A stretch of 64,000 bases of DNA from Streptomyces chryseus (lineage in GTDB: Bacteria > Actinomycetota > Actinomycetes > Streptomycetales > Streptomycetaceae), in contig NZ_BMVO01000030.1 in NCBI RefSeq assembly GCF_014650755.1, positions 1 through 64,000 of the forward strand, written 5' to 3'. The translations under genes and the position numbers were made by a program. This document shows positions 25,522-35,330 of the stretch, one piece after another. Below the pieces are notes generated by a model that made no database searches, was not told where the DNA came from, and saw only the letters and a program-made list of their open reading frames with translations. Every line of letters begins with the position of its first letter. The stretch's first letter is position 1.

Positions 25522-28500
25522 CGCTTCCGCTCCCCGTCGCTGGTGGTGTCGCTGTCCTGCCGCCGTTCCGTGAGCCGGGCGATCATCGCCGCCCGGTCCC
25601 ATTCGGGGCCGGTGCGGACTGTCCAGCCCGCTGCCGCGAATGCCCGGTCCCGGTCCTGCGCCTCGTAGTCGGGCTCGTCACCATCCGTGCGAGGCGCGAG
25701 GACCACGCCGATCCGGGCGTCGGGCCATGCCAGTTCGGCCTGCCAGCCGTGGCCGTCCAGTTCGTAGCCGTCTTGAGGGGCCGGCACCTCCGCGGCGGCC
25801 AGTGCGTGGGCGAGGTCGGCGAGCCCGGGCTCCTCGGGGTCGAGATACTCGATGACCCTGTCCCAGCCGGGATCCCGCCCTGCCCCCCCGCCGGCAGGGT
25901 CCTGGTGTGCCGCGCGCCTCGGCGTGACTGCCTCACCGCCTTCCACGGCAGGCACCGAGGGGGCGGCGACGACCCCGACGGAGGCGAGGTCGTTCGCGGG
26001 CGAGGGCACCGGAGTGCGTGTCGACGTCAGCCAGCCCGCCCCACCGGTCACGGTGAGCACCTCGGTGGCGAAACCGTCGAGCATGCTCGACGTCAGCTGG
26101 GCGCTGTCACCGCCGCCGTGCTCCAGGAACTGCAGCACATTGCTCCAGTACAGCCAGGCACGCCAACGTCGCTTGTGGACCGGCTCGTCGGCCAGGGCGT
26201 CGTCACCGTCGTCCAGGACGGTGAGTCCCGTCCAGACGGGCGGGGTCCGCCTGCCGTCGGCGGCCAGTACAAGACGGCAGCCCGACGCGTCGGGGCCGGA
26301 CAGCAGCCGCACCGGACCGGCGGCCCCGGCCGGCATGCCGCCGCGCAGCGCTTCCCGCAGGCCCGCGCCGGCGTTTTCGCCGGTGAGGGCGGCGGCACGG
26401 ACCCCGTCCGCCCCGCTGAGGCCCGCGGCCGCCGCTTCCGCCCGCCGACGCCAGCGTTCCGGGTCGGGGGAGCGCAGATAGGCCAGCAGCAGCTGGGCCG
26501 GGTTGACCCACACCGTCTCCGCGAGCTCACCGGGCAGGCCCCGGCCCACACGGTCGTAGTAGTCGCGAGCCCGCTGCTGTCCCCCCGTGCCGTACGGCTC
26601 CCACACCGGGTCGGCCGGACCGGCCCCCGCGTACCCGGTGTCCTTGACCCGCTGACGCCACTCCTTGACGTCGGGGTAGGTCAGCTGGAACACCCGGAGA
26701 CCCTCTGCCCGGAGCCGGGTGCGCTTCAGGGCGTCGTCCGCCAGCCGGTTGTGCTCACGGGTGGCGTGGTACGCGTAGCCGTCGAGGTACAGGGCGACGC
26801 GCGGGCCCGGGGCGTCCAGTCGTTCGAGGAGTATGTCGGGCCGGGTGCCGTCCAGGGCGCGCTGCTGGGAGACGCGCCAGCTCACGGTGGTCCCGTCGGC
26901 CGCCGTGAGCCGCAGGTCCAGGGCGTACGTACCGGCGGAGGTGGTGTACGTGTCCGCCGCCGCCTTCGACTCCGGCGACTTCGCCCAGTCCTGGAGGGTG
27001 TCGATGAAAAGGATCTCCAGATCGCTCTCGGCCTGCCGCTGCAGCGGGATGTGACGTGTCGTCGCCACCGGTGAGGTGTGCCACCGCCCACCGTCGGCGC
27101 CCAGCAGCTCGTCCAGCATCTGGCGGACCTCGTTGCGGCTGACCTTGTCGTAGTCGGCGGCCGGTACCCGTCGCAGCAGGCACTGGTGGCAGCCGTCGAG
27201 CCCCTTCTCACGGCACGCGCAGTCCTCGATGACGTCGCGCGCCTTGAGCAGCACCTCAAGGAATCCGTCGGCGGAAGCCAGCCGGTGCAGGTAGCCGGTG
27301 CCGCCCGGCAGCCGGTCGTAGACGACGAGGAAGCGCCTCGGCCAGTCCGCGTCCAGGTCGCCCGCGTGGTCGGGCATCGTCGCCTCGGCGATGTCGATGT
27401 GGTCGGGATCGCCGCCGTAGCGGACCGCGATGCCTGCGAACAGGGCGGCGGTGAACGACGCGAGCCGCTCCTTGACGCGTGCCACCGACGCGGGCAGCAG
27501 GATACGCACGGCCTCGGTGGTCAGTTCGTGGGCGAGCAGCAGCGGCACGTCCTGCCCCTTGCCCTGCCGGCCGCCCTCGCCGGTCAGCGGCGTACGGACC
27601 CGGCGGCGCGGACACCACAGCTGATGGTGCGCGGCGGCCGGTGTGCTCGCCGCCGCCGACTCGGTGAGCGCGTGCTGCGAGACGTCCACCACGGGGCGTC
27701 CGTCGGCCGTCGCGCCGCCGCACTCGGTGCAGACGTAGAACGGGTTGAGCCGTACGTCCTGCCCGGCGAGCGGCACCGTGCTGCTGCCGTCCTCGCGGTC
27801 CAGTCCCAGGTTCAGCGTCCGGATCGTGGCGTGGCGGGTGAAGTCCACGCCGAACACGGCGGTGTCGTGCCGCCAGGAACCGGCCGCCAGGCGGTCGGGG
27901 TCGATGTCGACGGTGGTGAGGACCGCGTAGTGCCTGCGGTCCCGCTCGTCGCGGTCGTCGCGGACCCGGGCGTCGTCGCGTTTGTCGCGGGACAGGACCC
28001 TCCTGGGCCGCAGCACGTACTGGACACAGCCCGCGTCGGCGATCTCGCGTCCGCGGCAGCGCGGGCAGGGATCGGTGTTGTGCTCGGCGTTCTGTTCCTC
28101 GGTGCGGACGTAGCCGCAGGCGGGGCAGAGCCGCCACACCGACCAGGCGCGGCGCTCGGGGCTGCCGACGTCGAGGGCGCGCACCACGTGCCGGTAACCG
28201 TTGACGTAGAAGCTGTTGCCGGGGGCGAGTTCGGTGAGGGCGAGCTTGCGGGACCGCTCGTAGTCCCGGGTCTCACTGCGGTACACCCTGCCGCGGGCAC
28301 CCTGCGCGGCTCCCGCCCCGCCCGTGCCGTCCTCTTCGCCCGGCGGCTCCGCCCAGTACAGCGTCGCTTCCAGCTGGGTGGTGGTGTCCGTCAGGCTGTA
28401 GTTCGGCAGCAGCCCGAGGTCCACCAGGGTGGCGTGGGCGCTGGACTGGCTCAGCTCCCGCAGCAGGTCGCCGGCGCCCCGCCGCTCGGCCAGCAGCTCG

Positions 28501-31500
28501 CGGCGCTCCCGGTCCTGCGTGTCGTCGGACCGGGCCAGCTGCCCCGCGGCCTCGTCGATCGCGGAGATCCTGCGGCGCAGTTCCTCACGCCGCCCCGTCC
28601 AGTCCTCCTCGGCCTCCTGCAGTGCCCGGACGATCCCGCCGGTCGCGTAGGCCCGGAGTTCCCCCGCCGCGTAGGCGGAGACGCCGGCCCCGTCGGAGCT
28701 GTCCGAGCTGTCGGAGCTGTAGGGGGCAGGCCCGTCGCTGCCGTCGGGGAACAGGGCCAGGAACTCCTCCACGAGGGCCGCGCCGTGCGTCTGAGCGGCG
28801 TCCGCGAGGTCCTGGCACCATCCGCTGGTGCCGAACAGGGCGGAGGACAGCCGGGGGAGCGGTGCGAGCACCTCGCCGTCGGCGGTCCGCAGCTCGCCCC
28901 GGGCCGCCAGATCCAGCAGCCGCGCCGTGTACTGGCGGCGCAGGATCTCCACCGCCGACAGGTAGCAGCCCGGCGGCAGGATGGTCCCGGCGATCATCTC
29001 GCCCGGCTCGTCCAGGTAGTACAGGTCGCGTGCCTTGCGTCCACCGAACGCGACCACCAGCGCGTTGCCCGTCCGGCGCCCGGCGCGCCCGGCCCGCTGC
29101 ACGTAGTTGGCGGGCCCGGCCGGCAGGGAGCCGAGCAGTACGGCGGACAGGTCGCCGATGTCGATGCCGAGTTCCAGCGTCGGGGTGCATGACAGCACAT
29201 TGGGGTCGGTGTAGTGCGTCCCCGCCTTGAAGGTGCGCTCGACGCGTTCCCGTTCGGGACGGCTGAGCATGCCCGTGTGCTCGGCGGTCACCACCCGGAA
29301 CGTGCCGCCCGTCAGGTAGAGGCGGCGGTAGTAGTCGCCGGTGTAGTCCCGCTCCTGCGCGGGCACGCCGAAGCGGGGCACCCCGGCCCCGGTTCCGGGC
29401 ATGCCGGGCTGCGGCGCGGTCAGGCTGCCTTTGCACCGGTAGCGGGGGCAGGGGTGCCCGTACCAGCGGGTGCGCCGCTCGGGTGCCACGACCTGCTGCC
29501 AGCCGCAGTCCTCGCAGCTGACGAAGGCCTTGTTGACGACGGTGTCGTCGAGCAGCCGCACCTCGATGTGGCCGGGCTGCAGCCCGTACACCCGGCTCTG
29601 GCGGTCGCGGGCCGTCCGCACCGCCAGGACGCCCGCGTCGGCGAGGGCGGGCAGCAGCCTGCGCAGGTACTCGGTGGCCCCCGCGGCGTCCAGCTCCAGG
29701 CACCTGCGGGTCCAGTCCTGGTACCAGCCCAGGCGCCCGGTGACCGCGTCGAACTCGGACCTGTCCTTCTGCCCGTCCAGCAGGAACCGCGGCGGGGCGA
29801 CCCCTTCGGGGAACGCGGGCATGCCGTCCGGCCTGCGCCCGGAGATGAGGTAGCGGTCGGTACCGGCCTCCTTGATCCAGGTGTCCAGCCAGTGGTGGCG
29901 CACCGCGCCGCGCAGCCGCAACCGCTCCAGCAGGCCCCGGACATACGCCAGATAGCGTTCGGGCGTGGGCAGCCCGCCGACCGCCAGCAGCTGGCCGGGC
30001 AGCGACAGGTGCAGGTCCCGTGCCAGGTCCGTGACCCGGTCCGGCTGCGCCACCACGACCTCGGCGGCCGCGGTCCGGGTCAGCTCCAGGGTGCGGCCCA
30101 TGCGGCTGCGCAGCCCGAACTCCATCACCGTCGCGAACGCCAGCCGTTCGCCGATCAGCCGCCAGGTCCGCGCGTCGCCGGTGCCACGGCCGGACAGCAG
30201 CCGGTCGACGCCCGGCTCGTCGTGCAGGTCGGGGGGCACTACGGCGGCCAGCGCCTCCGGGTCGTCCACCGAGTCCAGGACATGGCCGATCAGATCGTTC
30301 AACGGGGTCGGCGCCCCCGAGTCGTCCAGGTTGTGGGCGAGCAGCGAGCGCAGTGAGAACTTGTACGAGGCGTTGGCGACGTATCCCGCCCGGTGCGCCG
30401 CGTCCTGCGTGGAGTCGTTGAACAGCAGCGTCTTGCGCTCCTCCGGTACGAGCGCGATGTCGCCGCCGGTGAACAGCTGGGTGACCGCCGCCGAGGCGAG
30501 GGCCGCCTGGGACGTGCCGAGGAAGCGGATGCTGTTGTCGGTGTGGCAGGCCGGGCACCGGTCGTCCTTCGCGGCCCGGTCGGCGGTCTTCTTGTCGAGT
30601 ACGGCCAATGCGAACCAGGCGTCGACCAGTTCACCGTCGTCCCCGGCGGCGGGCAGCCGGTAGGTGCCCTGTCCGCCGTCCAGCACCACCACCGACAGCG
30701 GGTCCACGCCGCCGTCCGAGGGCCGCGCCCCGGTCAGCGCGTCCAGGGCCTGCTGCCGCTCGCTGACGGTGGCGGAGACGAAGTAGCGGATACGCCGCTT
30801 GTCCCGGCCCACCCCCGCCCGCCAGATCCGGTCCTGCGCCATCACCAGCCGCTGTGGGTCGGCCTCGGGGGACAGGGCGGCCCAGCCGGAGCGCCCGCAG
30901 TTGCGGCAGTACACGGCGGGCAGGTGCACCTGCGCGGGACGCGGCGCGGTGTCGGTGCCCGGCAGTGGCTGCGGCCGCCTGCTCGCGGAGGACGACGGCC
31001 AGCTGCCGGACGAGGCGTCCGGGTCCTCGTCGCCGGGCGGTGCGGCGTTGAGCGCGGCCCGGCGGGCAGCCGTGCGGTCGTCCTCGTACCAGCGGAACTC
31101 AGGAGTACGGCCCACCCCGCGCAGCACGCGCGTCACGGGCCGTACCCACAGGTGTGCCTCGATGTGCAGCAGCGGCCGGGGCCGGCGCTCGTCGGAGTCC
31201 GGGTCGCGGGCGGCCGACAGCAGGGCCACGAACCGGGACAGCGCCTGGAGCACCAGCCGCGGGTTCTCCCGCGCGGTGCGGCCCCAGGAGTAGCCGAACC
31301 GGGCGAGCCGGTCCCGCAGGGCCCACTCGTCCAGCGGCTCACCGCCGAGCAGTGACAGCACACCGTGGGTGAAGTCGTGCCGCTTCAGCAACCGCCCGAC
31401 ACGGAAGGCGTCCAGGCCCGAACGCCCCAGCATCCGGGCGGCGAGCGCGTCGAGGTCGAGCAGGTCCGGCCGTGCCTCCACGTCCGGCCCGCCGGACACC

Positions 31501-32489
31501 GCCACGACCTCCTGCGGGGTCGGTGGTTCCGGCAGCTCGTAGTCGACGGTGCCGGTGAACTCGTCGGCGGTCATCCGCTCCTCGCCGATGACCGCGTCCG
31601 GCGGGAACGGCATCCCGAACACCCGCGCCGCCACGTCGAGGAGACCCCCGGCCTCCTTGCCCGGCGCGCCCTCGCCGAGCGTCGCCGAGGTCGCCACCGG
31701 GCAGATCGATCCCAGTGGCCTGCCGGGCCGGGACGCGCCGGTGGCAGCGGCCAGCCGCCGCAGCAGCATGGCGACGTCGGTGCCCTGCGCCCCGTCGTAC
31801 GTGTGGAACTCGTCCAGCACGACGTGGGCGGGTTCGGCGCCTTCCCACAGGCTGCGGTCCTCGCCGCGCTGGAGCAGCAGGTCGAGCATCTTGTAGTTGG
31901 TGATCAGCACGTCGGGCGGCGAGACGCGCATCTCCTCGCGTCGCGTCATCACCCGCCGGAAGTCCGTGTCGGGCCGGTCTCCGATGTACAGGCCCGCCGT
32001 GACCTGGGCCAGCTCCGGCCTGGCCAGGTACTCCCCGATGCGCCCCGCCTGGTCGGTGGCGAGCGCGTTCATCGGGTACAGCAGCACGGCCTTGATCCCG
32101 GACCGCCCCTCGGCCTTCTGCCGCCGGCAGTGGTCCAGTACGGGGATCAGGAAGGACTCGGTCTTGCCGGACCCGGTGCCGGTGGTCACCAGCGTCGGCC
32201 TGGCGGGCCCGTGCAGCGTGGACAGCCGCGCCCACGCCTTCGCCTGGTGCCGCCACGGAGCGAACCCCGGGAACCCGGCCGACCACTCCAGGTCCCGCTG
32301 CCATCCGCCGTCGGCGACGTGGAACGGGGTCCTGATCCGTAGGTAGGGCCCCCGGAAGATGCCGGTCTCGGGGTGCCCGAGGAAGCGTTCGAGCGCGCTG
32401 CGGGTGTCCTCGTCGGCGAGGGCGTACGTCGTCGTGAGGTACTGCGTCAGACTGCCGCGCAGCTGCGCGGCGGCCATGGTGGGCTTCAC
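25518..32489 (-). CDS. Giant DEAD/DEAH helicase with DUF1998 (DrmA/DrmB-like in one chain)
   Basis: A 2323-aa protein with a GTG start behind AAGGGGGACC. The SF2 helicase core has Walker A TTGTGSGKTES (about 102), a DEFHTYDGAQG motif II (about 222), CPVATSATLGEG, and a motif VI region YVQRAGRAGRRTGNALVV (about 1130). A zinc/DUF1998 region follows, with the late cysteine cluster CACREKGLDGCHQC (about 1750). Beyond it, RPDILLERLDAPGPRVALYL-DGYAYHA (about 1890-1930) resembles DUF559/Vsr-type nucleases, with the usual EVDG read as YLDG. A second such piece may lie at the extreme C-terminus. DISARM encodes helicase DrmA and DUF1998 DrmB separately, so this is a single-chain relative coupled to a RelE-UvrD protein. 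Long helicase-DUF1998 proteins also occur in other defence contexts. Confidence 0.85.
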   Translation of the reverse strand: MKPTMAAAQLRGSLTQYLTTTYALADEDTRSALERFLGHPETGIFRGPYLRIRTPFHVADGGWQRDLEWSAGFPGFAPWRHQAKAWARLSTLHGPARPTLVTTGTGSGKTESFLIPVLDHCRRQKAEGRSGIKAVLLYPMNALATDQAGRIGEYLARPELAQVTAGLYIGDRPDTDFRRVMTRREEMRVSPPDVLITNYKMLDLLLQRGEDRSLWEGAEPAHVVLDEFHTYDGAQGTDVAMLLRRLAAATGASRPGRPLGSICPVATSATLGEGAPGKEAGGLLDVAARVFGMPFPPDAVIGEERMTADEFTGTVDYELPEPPTPQEVVAVSGGPDVEARPDLLDLDALAARMLGRSGLDAFRVGRLLKRHDFTHGVLSLLGGEPLDEWALRDRLARFGYSWGRTARENPRLVLQALSRFVALLSAARDPDSDERRPRPLLHIEAHLWVRPVTRVLRGVGRTPEFRWYEDDRTAARRAALNAAPPGDEDPDASSGSWPSSSASRRPQPLPGTDTAPRPAQVHLPAVYCRNCGRSGWAALSPEADPQRLVMAQDRIWRAGVGRDKRRIRYFVSATVSERQQALDALTGARPSDGGVDPLSVVVLDGGQGTYRLPAAGDDGELVDAWFALAVLDKKTADRAAKDDRCPACHTDNSIRFLGTSQAALASAAVTQLFTGGDIALVPEERKTLLFNDSTQDAAHRAGYVANASYKFSLRSLLAHNLDDSGAPTPLNDLIGHVLDSVDDPEALAAVVPPDLHDEPGVDRLLSGRGTGDARTWRLIGERLAFATVMEFGLRSRMGRTLELTRTAAAEVVVAQPDRVTDLARDLHLSLPGQLLAVGGLPTPERYLAYVRGLLERLRLRGAVRHHWLDTWIKEAGTDRYLISGRRPDGMPAFPEGVAPPRFLLDGQKDRSEFDAVTGRLGWYQDWTRRCLELDAAGATEYLRRLLPALADAGVLAVRTARDRQSRVYGLQPGHIEVRLLDDTVVNKAFVSCEDCGWQQVVAPERRTRWYGHPCPRYRCKGSLTAPQPGMPGTGAGVPRFGVPAQERDYTGDYYRRLYLTGGTFRVVTAEHTGMLSRPERERVERTFKAGTHYTDPNVLSCTPTLELGIDIGDLSAVLLGSLPAGPANYVQRAGRAGRRTGNALVVAFGGRKARDLYYLDEPGEMIAGTILPPGCYLSAVEILRRQYTARLLDLAARGELRTADGEVLAPLPRLSSALFGTSGWCQDLADAAQTHGAALVEEFLALFPDGSDGPAPYSSDSSDSSDGAGVSAYAAGELRAYATGGIVRALQEAEEDWTGRREELRRRISAIDEAAGQLARSDDTQDRERRELLAERRGAGDLLRELSQSSAHATLVDLGLLPNYSLTDTTTQLEATLYWAEPPGEEDGTGGAGAAQGARGRVYRSETRDYERSRKLALTELAPGNSFYVNGYRHVVRALDVGSPERRAWSVWRLCPACGYVRTEEQNAEHNTDPCPRCRGREIADAGCVQYVLRPRRVLSRDKRDDARVRDDRDERDRRHYAVLTTVDIDPDRLAAGSWRHDTAVFGVDFTRHATIRTLNLGLDREDGSSTVPLAGQDVRLNPFYVCTECGGATADGRPVVDVSQHALTESAAASTPAAAHHQLWCPRRRVRTPLTGEGGRQGKGQDVPLLLAHELTTEAVRILLPASVARVKERLASFTAALFAGIAVRYGGDPDHIDIAEATMPDHAGDLDADWPRRFLVVYDRLPGGTGYLHRLASADGFLEVLLKARDVIEDCACREKGLDGCHQCLLRRVPAADYDKVSRNEVRQMLDELLGADGGRWHTSPVATTRHIPLQRQAESDLEILFIDTLQDWAKSPESKAAADTYTTSAGTYALDLRLTAADGTTVSWRVSQQRALDGTRPDILLERLDAPGPRVALYLDGYAYHATREHNRLADDALKRTRLRAEGLRVFQLTYPDVKEWRQRVKDTGYAGAGPADPVWEPYGTGGQQRARDYYDRVGRGLPGELAETVWVNPAQLLLAYLRSPDPERWRRRAEAAAAGLSGADGVRAAALTGENAGAGLREALRGGMPAGAAGPVRLLSGPDASGCRLVLAADGRRTPPVWTGLTVLDDGDDALADEPVHKRRWRAWLYWSNVLQFLEHGGGDSAQLTSSMLDGFATEVLTVTGGAGWLTSTRTPVPSPANDLASVGVVAAPSVPAVEGGEAVTPRRAAHQDPAGGGAGRDPGWDRVIEYLDPEEPGLADLAHALAAAEVPAPQDGYELDGHGWQAELAWPDARIGVVLAPRTDGDEPDYEAQDRDRAFAAAGWTVRTGPEWDRAAMIARLTERRQDSDTTSDGERKR

Positions 32490-32607
32490 GACGGTCCCCC
32501 TTGCGATGCCGGTGCCCTGGTGATCGATACCACCGTATAGGGGGTGGCTGACAGGCCCGGCCGGCGGCGGACCGGGGCCCCGCTCTCCCCTGGTGGGTGT
32601 CGAGGCC

Positions 32608-33246
32608 CTATTTCTTCTTCCAGGCGGCCAACTGATCCGCGAAGTCCCGGAATGACCTGTTGTTGCCGGGGGGACGTGCGATGACGTGGCCGAGATCCAC
32701 GGCCGCCGCCATGATCTTCGGGGAGTCGGATTCCCGATACCGAGGCTTGCCCAGGTGCTTTTCGAGGTGCTCCTTGGGATTCGCCAACTTGGTGAGGTCC
32801 TTTTGACGGTCCTCAGAACGCATGGCCCAGCCGCGTCTCACCTTCGGAAACGCGTCGGGGAAGAGCATCAGCCACGACTCCATCTCGACGGCGGAGAGGG
32901 CCAGTGCGCTGTGGCAGGGAAGAGTCTTGCGCATCTGGGTCGTGATTCTGTCCCGCACCTGGTCGTACCTCTGGTCCGAGATCTGATCCATGTCGGCGTG
33001 GACGACGAAGCCGACGAGCTCGGCATTACACCCTTCCGCCATGCGCAGCGCGCTGTCGCGCAGTGTCTCGACCCGAGGGCTGAGTTGGAGCAGCGCGGGC
33101 GCGAGCTTGATCTTGTCGTTGATCGCGACGACTTTGGGGCATCTGGGGTAGAGGGCGGGTATCAGGTGCTGGAGGACTTCCCGATCATTGTTGCTCTCGC
33201 CGGCGACAACGATGACGGACCGCCGCCGGCGCGGGGCGCGGCTCAC
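32608..33246 (-). CDS. TOPRIM-like protein, partner of the AAA ATPase (DUF4276/RloB type)
   Basis: A 212-aa protein starting at GTG 33246, overlapping the ATPase stop by four bases (GTGA). It begins with a strand and an acidic residue (VIVVAGESNNDREVL, Glu17). It later has a DxD-type motif (VGFVVHADMDQIS) and SAVEMESWLM, the pattern of a TOPRIM metal site in OLD-type and DUF4276-type nucleases. Small TOPRIM proteins paired with AAA ATPases act in phage defence (for example OLD-like and PARIS-type pairs). This pair belongs to that general class, but I cannot place it in a named system. The extreme coupling implies stoichiometric production. Confidence 0.68.
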   Translation of the reverse strand: MSRAPRRRRSVIVVAGESNNDREVLQHLIPALYPRCPKVVAINDKIKLAPALLQLSPRVETLRDSALRMAEGCNAELVGFVVHADMDQISDQRYDQVRDRITTQMRKTLPCHSALALSAVEMESWLMLFPDAFPKVRRGWAMRSEDRQKDLTKLANPKEHLEKHLGKPRYRESDSPKIMAAAVDLGHVIARPPGNNRSFRDFADQLAAWKKK

Positions 33247-34457
33247 AGGGTCCCTCCCACTGAACCCGAGAACCAGAGATTGCCAATGGGTTCGTACTCG
33301 GCCACCTCGACCACTCGGCGGGTATCGGCGGGCTTCCGCGCGGGAATCACGGAAGCGCCGCTGGGACGCCGTTCGCAGGGGACGAACTCCTCGGGCTCCA
33401 GCTCGTTGACGAAGACCGGAGAATGCGTGGTGACCAGGTACTGGCTCCGCTCGCTCGCCTCCCGGAGCCGTTGTGCCATGAGGCCCAGCGCGTGCGGGTG
33501 GATCCCGTGGTCGATCTCCTCGATGCAGGTCAGCAGAGGGGGTTCGGGGTCGTGGAAGATTGCGAGCATGCACAGGATTCGGACGGTCCCCCAGGACGCC
33601 TCCGTCAGACGGGTGCGCCCCCTCAGACCCTCCTCCTCCAGCTCCACCGCCGTTCGATGGGACGCGAAGTCGGGAGGGGTGACGAGGTGGATGTCACGGA
33701 TCTGCGGCACCACCTTGCGGACGTCTTCCAGCAGGAACTCCCAGGCGTCGCCGTCCTCCTGGAGCCCTCTGAGGAAGTCGGCCAGGTTCGACGCGTCGTT
33801 CTCCAGGTAGCGGCCCGAATCGCTGATGCCCCACGGCTTACGGGCCTCCCGTACGTCCGGGTCGAACACCCGGATCTGGGACAGGTGGCGCCTGACGTTG
33901 TCGATGGCGCGGGCGGACGGGGCGTCCGTGGGCAGCGCGTGGTCCAGGTGCATGGCCGAGGCCATCGGCCCGACGTCGACGGACTCCCAGATGTGGTCCG
34001 CCGGCAGTGGACTGCTGACTTTCAGAGAGTCACTCGTCAGCTCGACGGATGTCTCCGCGCCCTCAGCCGGATGCTGGGTGAACAGCTCCCTGCGGTACGT
34101 CGTGTACCGCTCGCGACCACGCTCGGGGCGCAGCCGCCGGCGGGAGACGCTCAACTCGTAGCGGTCCGGGGCTTCCTCCGACGCGAAGTCGGACCAGATG
34201 CCCTCGACGCCGACGGAGATCCGCGACACCGGTTTCCGGCCGCCACGGAACGCCAGGACGTCGAACCCGCCCCTGTCCTCGAACGCCGGCTCGATCCCCT
34301 TCCGGGTCACGTCCCCCAGGAGCTCCAGCGCGTGCAGCACATTCGACTTGCCCGCCGCGTTGGGACCGACCATGACGGTCAGCGGCCCGAGTGGCAGCTT
34401 CGTGTCGGTCAGTGTGCGGAAGTTGCGCACCGTCAGACCGAGTATGCGGTGGTTCAA
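33243..34457 (-). CDS. AAA15-type (RecF/SMC-like) ATPase
   Basis: A 404-aa ATPase. The N-terminal half has VRNFRTLTDTKLPLGPLTVM and Walker A GPNAAGKSN (residues 31-39). The C-terminal half has a signature-like TEASWGTVRILCMLAIF, the Walker B CIEEIDHGIHPHAL and the switch region YLVTTHSPVFVNEL. This split-ATPase layout with no long coiled coil is the OLD/AbiEii-like AAA15 form found in bacterial defence. It is followed, with a four-base overlap, by a TOPRIM-like protein, making an ATPase-effector pair. Upstream (34458-34760) is its promoter region. Confidence 0.85.
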   Translation of the reverse strand: MNHRILGLTVRNFRTLTDTKLPLGPLTVMVGPNAAGKSNVLHALELLGDVTRKGIEPAFEDRGGFDVLAFRGGRKPVSRISVGVEGIWSDFASEEAPDRYELSVSRRRLRPERGRERYTTYRRELFTQHPAEGAETSVELTSDSLKVSSPLPADHIWESVDVGPMASAMHLDHALPTDAPSARAIDNVRRHLSQIRVFDPDVREARKPWGISDSGRYLENDASNLADFLRGLQEDGDAWEFLLEDVRKVVPQIRDIHLVTPPDFASHRTAVELEEEGLRGRTRLTEASWGTVRILCMLAIFHDPEPPLLTCIEEIDHGIHPHALGLMAQRLREASERSQYLVTTHSPVFVNELEPEEFVPCERRPSGASVIPARKPADTRRVVEVAEYEPIGNLWFSGSVGGTL

Positions 34458-34760
34458 GCCTCGCGCCCATCGTGGAACAGCCGGGCGACGACGACCCGGT
34501 CATCGAACTGGTCGGCGCACGGCGGACGGCCCCCGAGGCCGGTATTGACAGCCCCTCAGTTCCGCATAAGCGCAGTCCACTTGACGCGCCTGACCACCGA
34601 GCTTCACGAAGCGTACAACTTGCGTCACACCGTCATCAGGTACTTGCGTACTTCAGTCATGTGGAACCGCAAGGTCTTCTTGCGCGTGCCCTGACGGGGA
34701 GGGAAGGGGCGCGGGTGGTGCCGAGGGTGGGCCGCGAGGTCCGAACGGCGCGGGCCGCGA
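34458..34760. promoter_or_regulatory. 303-nt intergenic region upstream of the ATPase/TOPRIM pair
   Basis: Carries the minus-strand promoter for the ATPase gene and the end of the membrane-protein gene's transcript. Composition is less GC-rich than the flanks. No gene, hairpin or repeat stands out. Confidence 0.3.
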
Positions 34761-35330
34761 TCAGCGTTCTGTCATGCGCTGCACCACTATCCATACAGGC
34801 AACTCTCGTTTGACGTCGCCTGCGGGGACGTACCGGTACTCCTGGGCGATTTCCAGCGCGCGCGCCGGGCCCAGTTGCCGGAAGTAGCTGTCGTCGATCT
34901 CTACGCGGCCGTCTCCGTGGCGCCACAGCGTCCCATTGCTCTGCCGCCCCATCAGGACCGGTTTCCTGCCGTCGAACAGTGCACGCAGCTGATCCTCGAG
35001 CCACGGCAGGTCCGTGGACCGCTCTCGGCGCATTCGGGCCCGGTTCAGCCACATCCGACGCCTCAGGCGAAACCTGCGCCCGCTGCCGGGTGGCGAGGGC
35101 GTATCGATGTCCCACATCATGGCAAAAGGCAGGAATACAAAGTAGGCGCAGAGCGTGACGAAGTACGGGACAAGCCACAGCACCCCCAGGAAGGGGAACC
35201 AAAGCCATTGCGCCAGGTAGCGGGCGCGCAACCGCGCAATGGACTTTTCCGGCCTCGTGGACCACATAGGGTCGGCATAATGGGAAGTCATCCGGGCAAC
35301 CTCGTCTTGTTCTTCCTCATCCGAAGACAT
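34761..35330 (-). CDS. Small membrane protein at the end of the WXG100 operon, possible immunity protein
   Basis: A 189-aa protein. The start at 35330 overlaps the 506-aa gene by 14 nt (MSSDEEEQDEVARMTSHYAD). One or two membrane segments lie at about residues 35-75 (YLAQWLWFPFLGVLWLVPYF, then VTLCAYFVFLPFAMMW), followed by a basic, arginine-rich region and a cytoplasmic tail. I recognise no family. Its place immediately after a WXG100-type large protein resembles toxin-immunity order, so an immunity or anchoring role is plausible. No direct evidence supports this. Confidence 0.6.
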   Translation of the reverse strand: MSSDEEEQDEVARMTSHYADPMWSTRPEKSIARLRARYLAQWLWFPFLGVLWLVPYFVTLCAYFVFLPFAMMWDIDTPSPPGSGRRFRLRRRMWLNRARMRRERSTDLPWLEDQLRALFDGRKPVLMGRQSNGTLWRHGDGRVEIDDSYFRQLGPARALEIAQEYRYVPAGDVKRELPVWIVVQRMTER

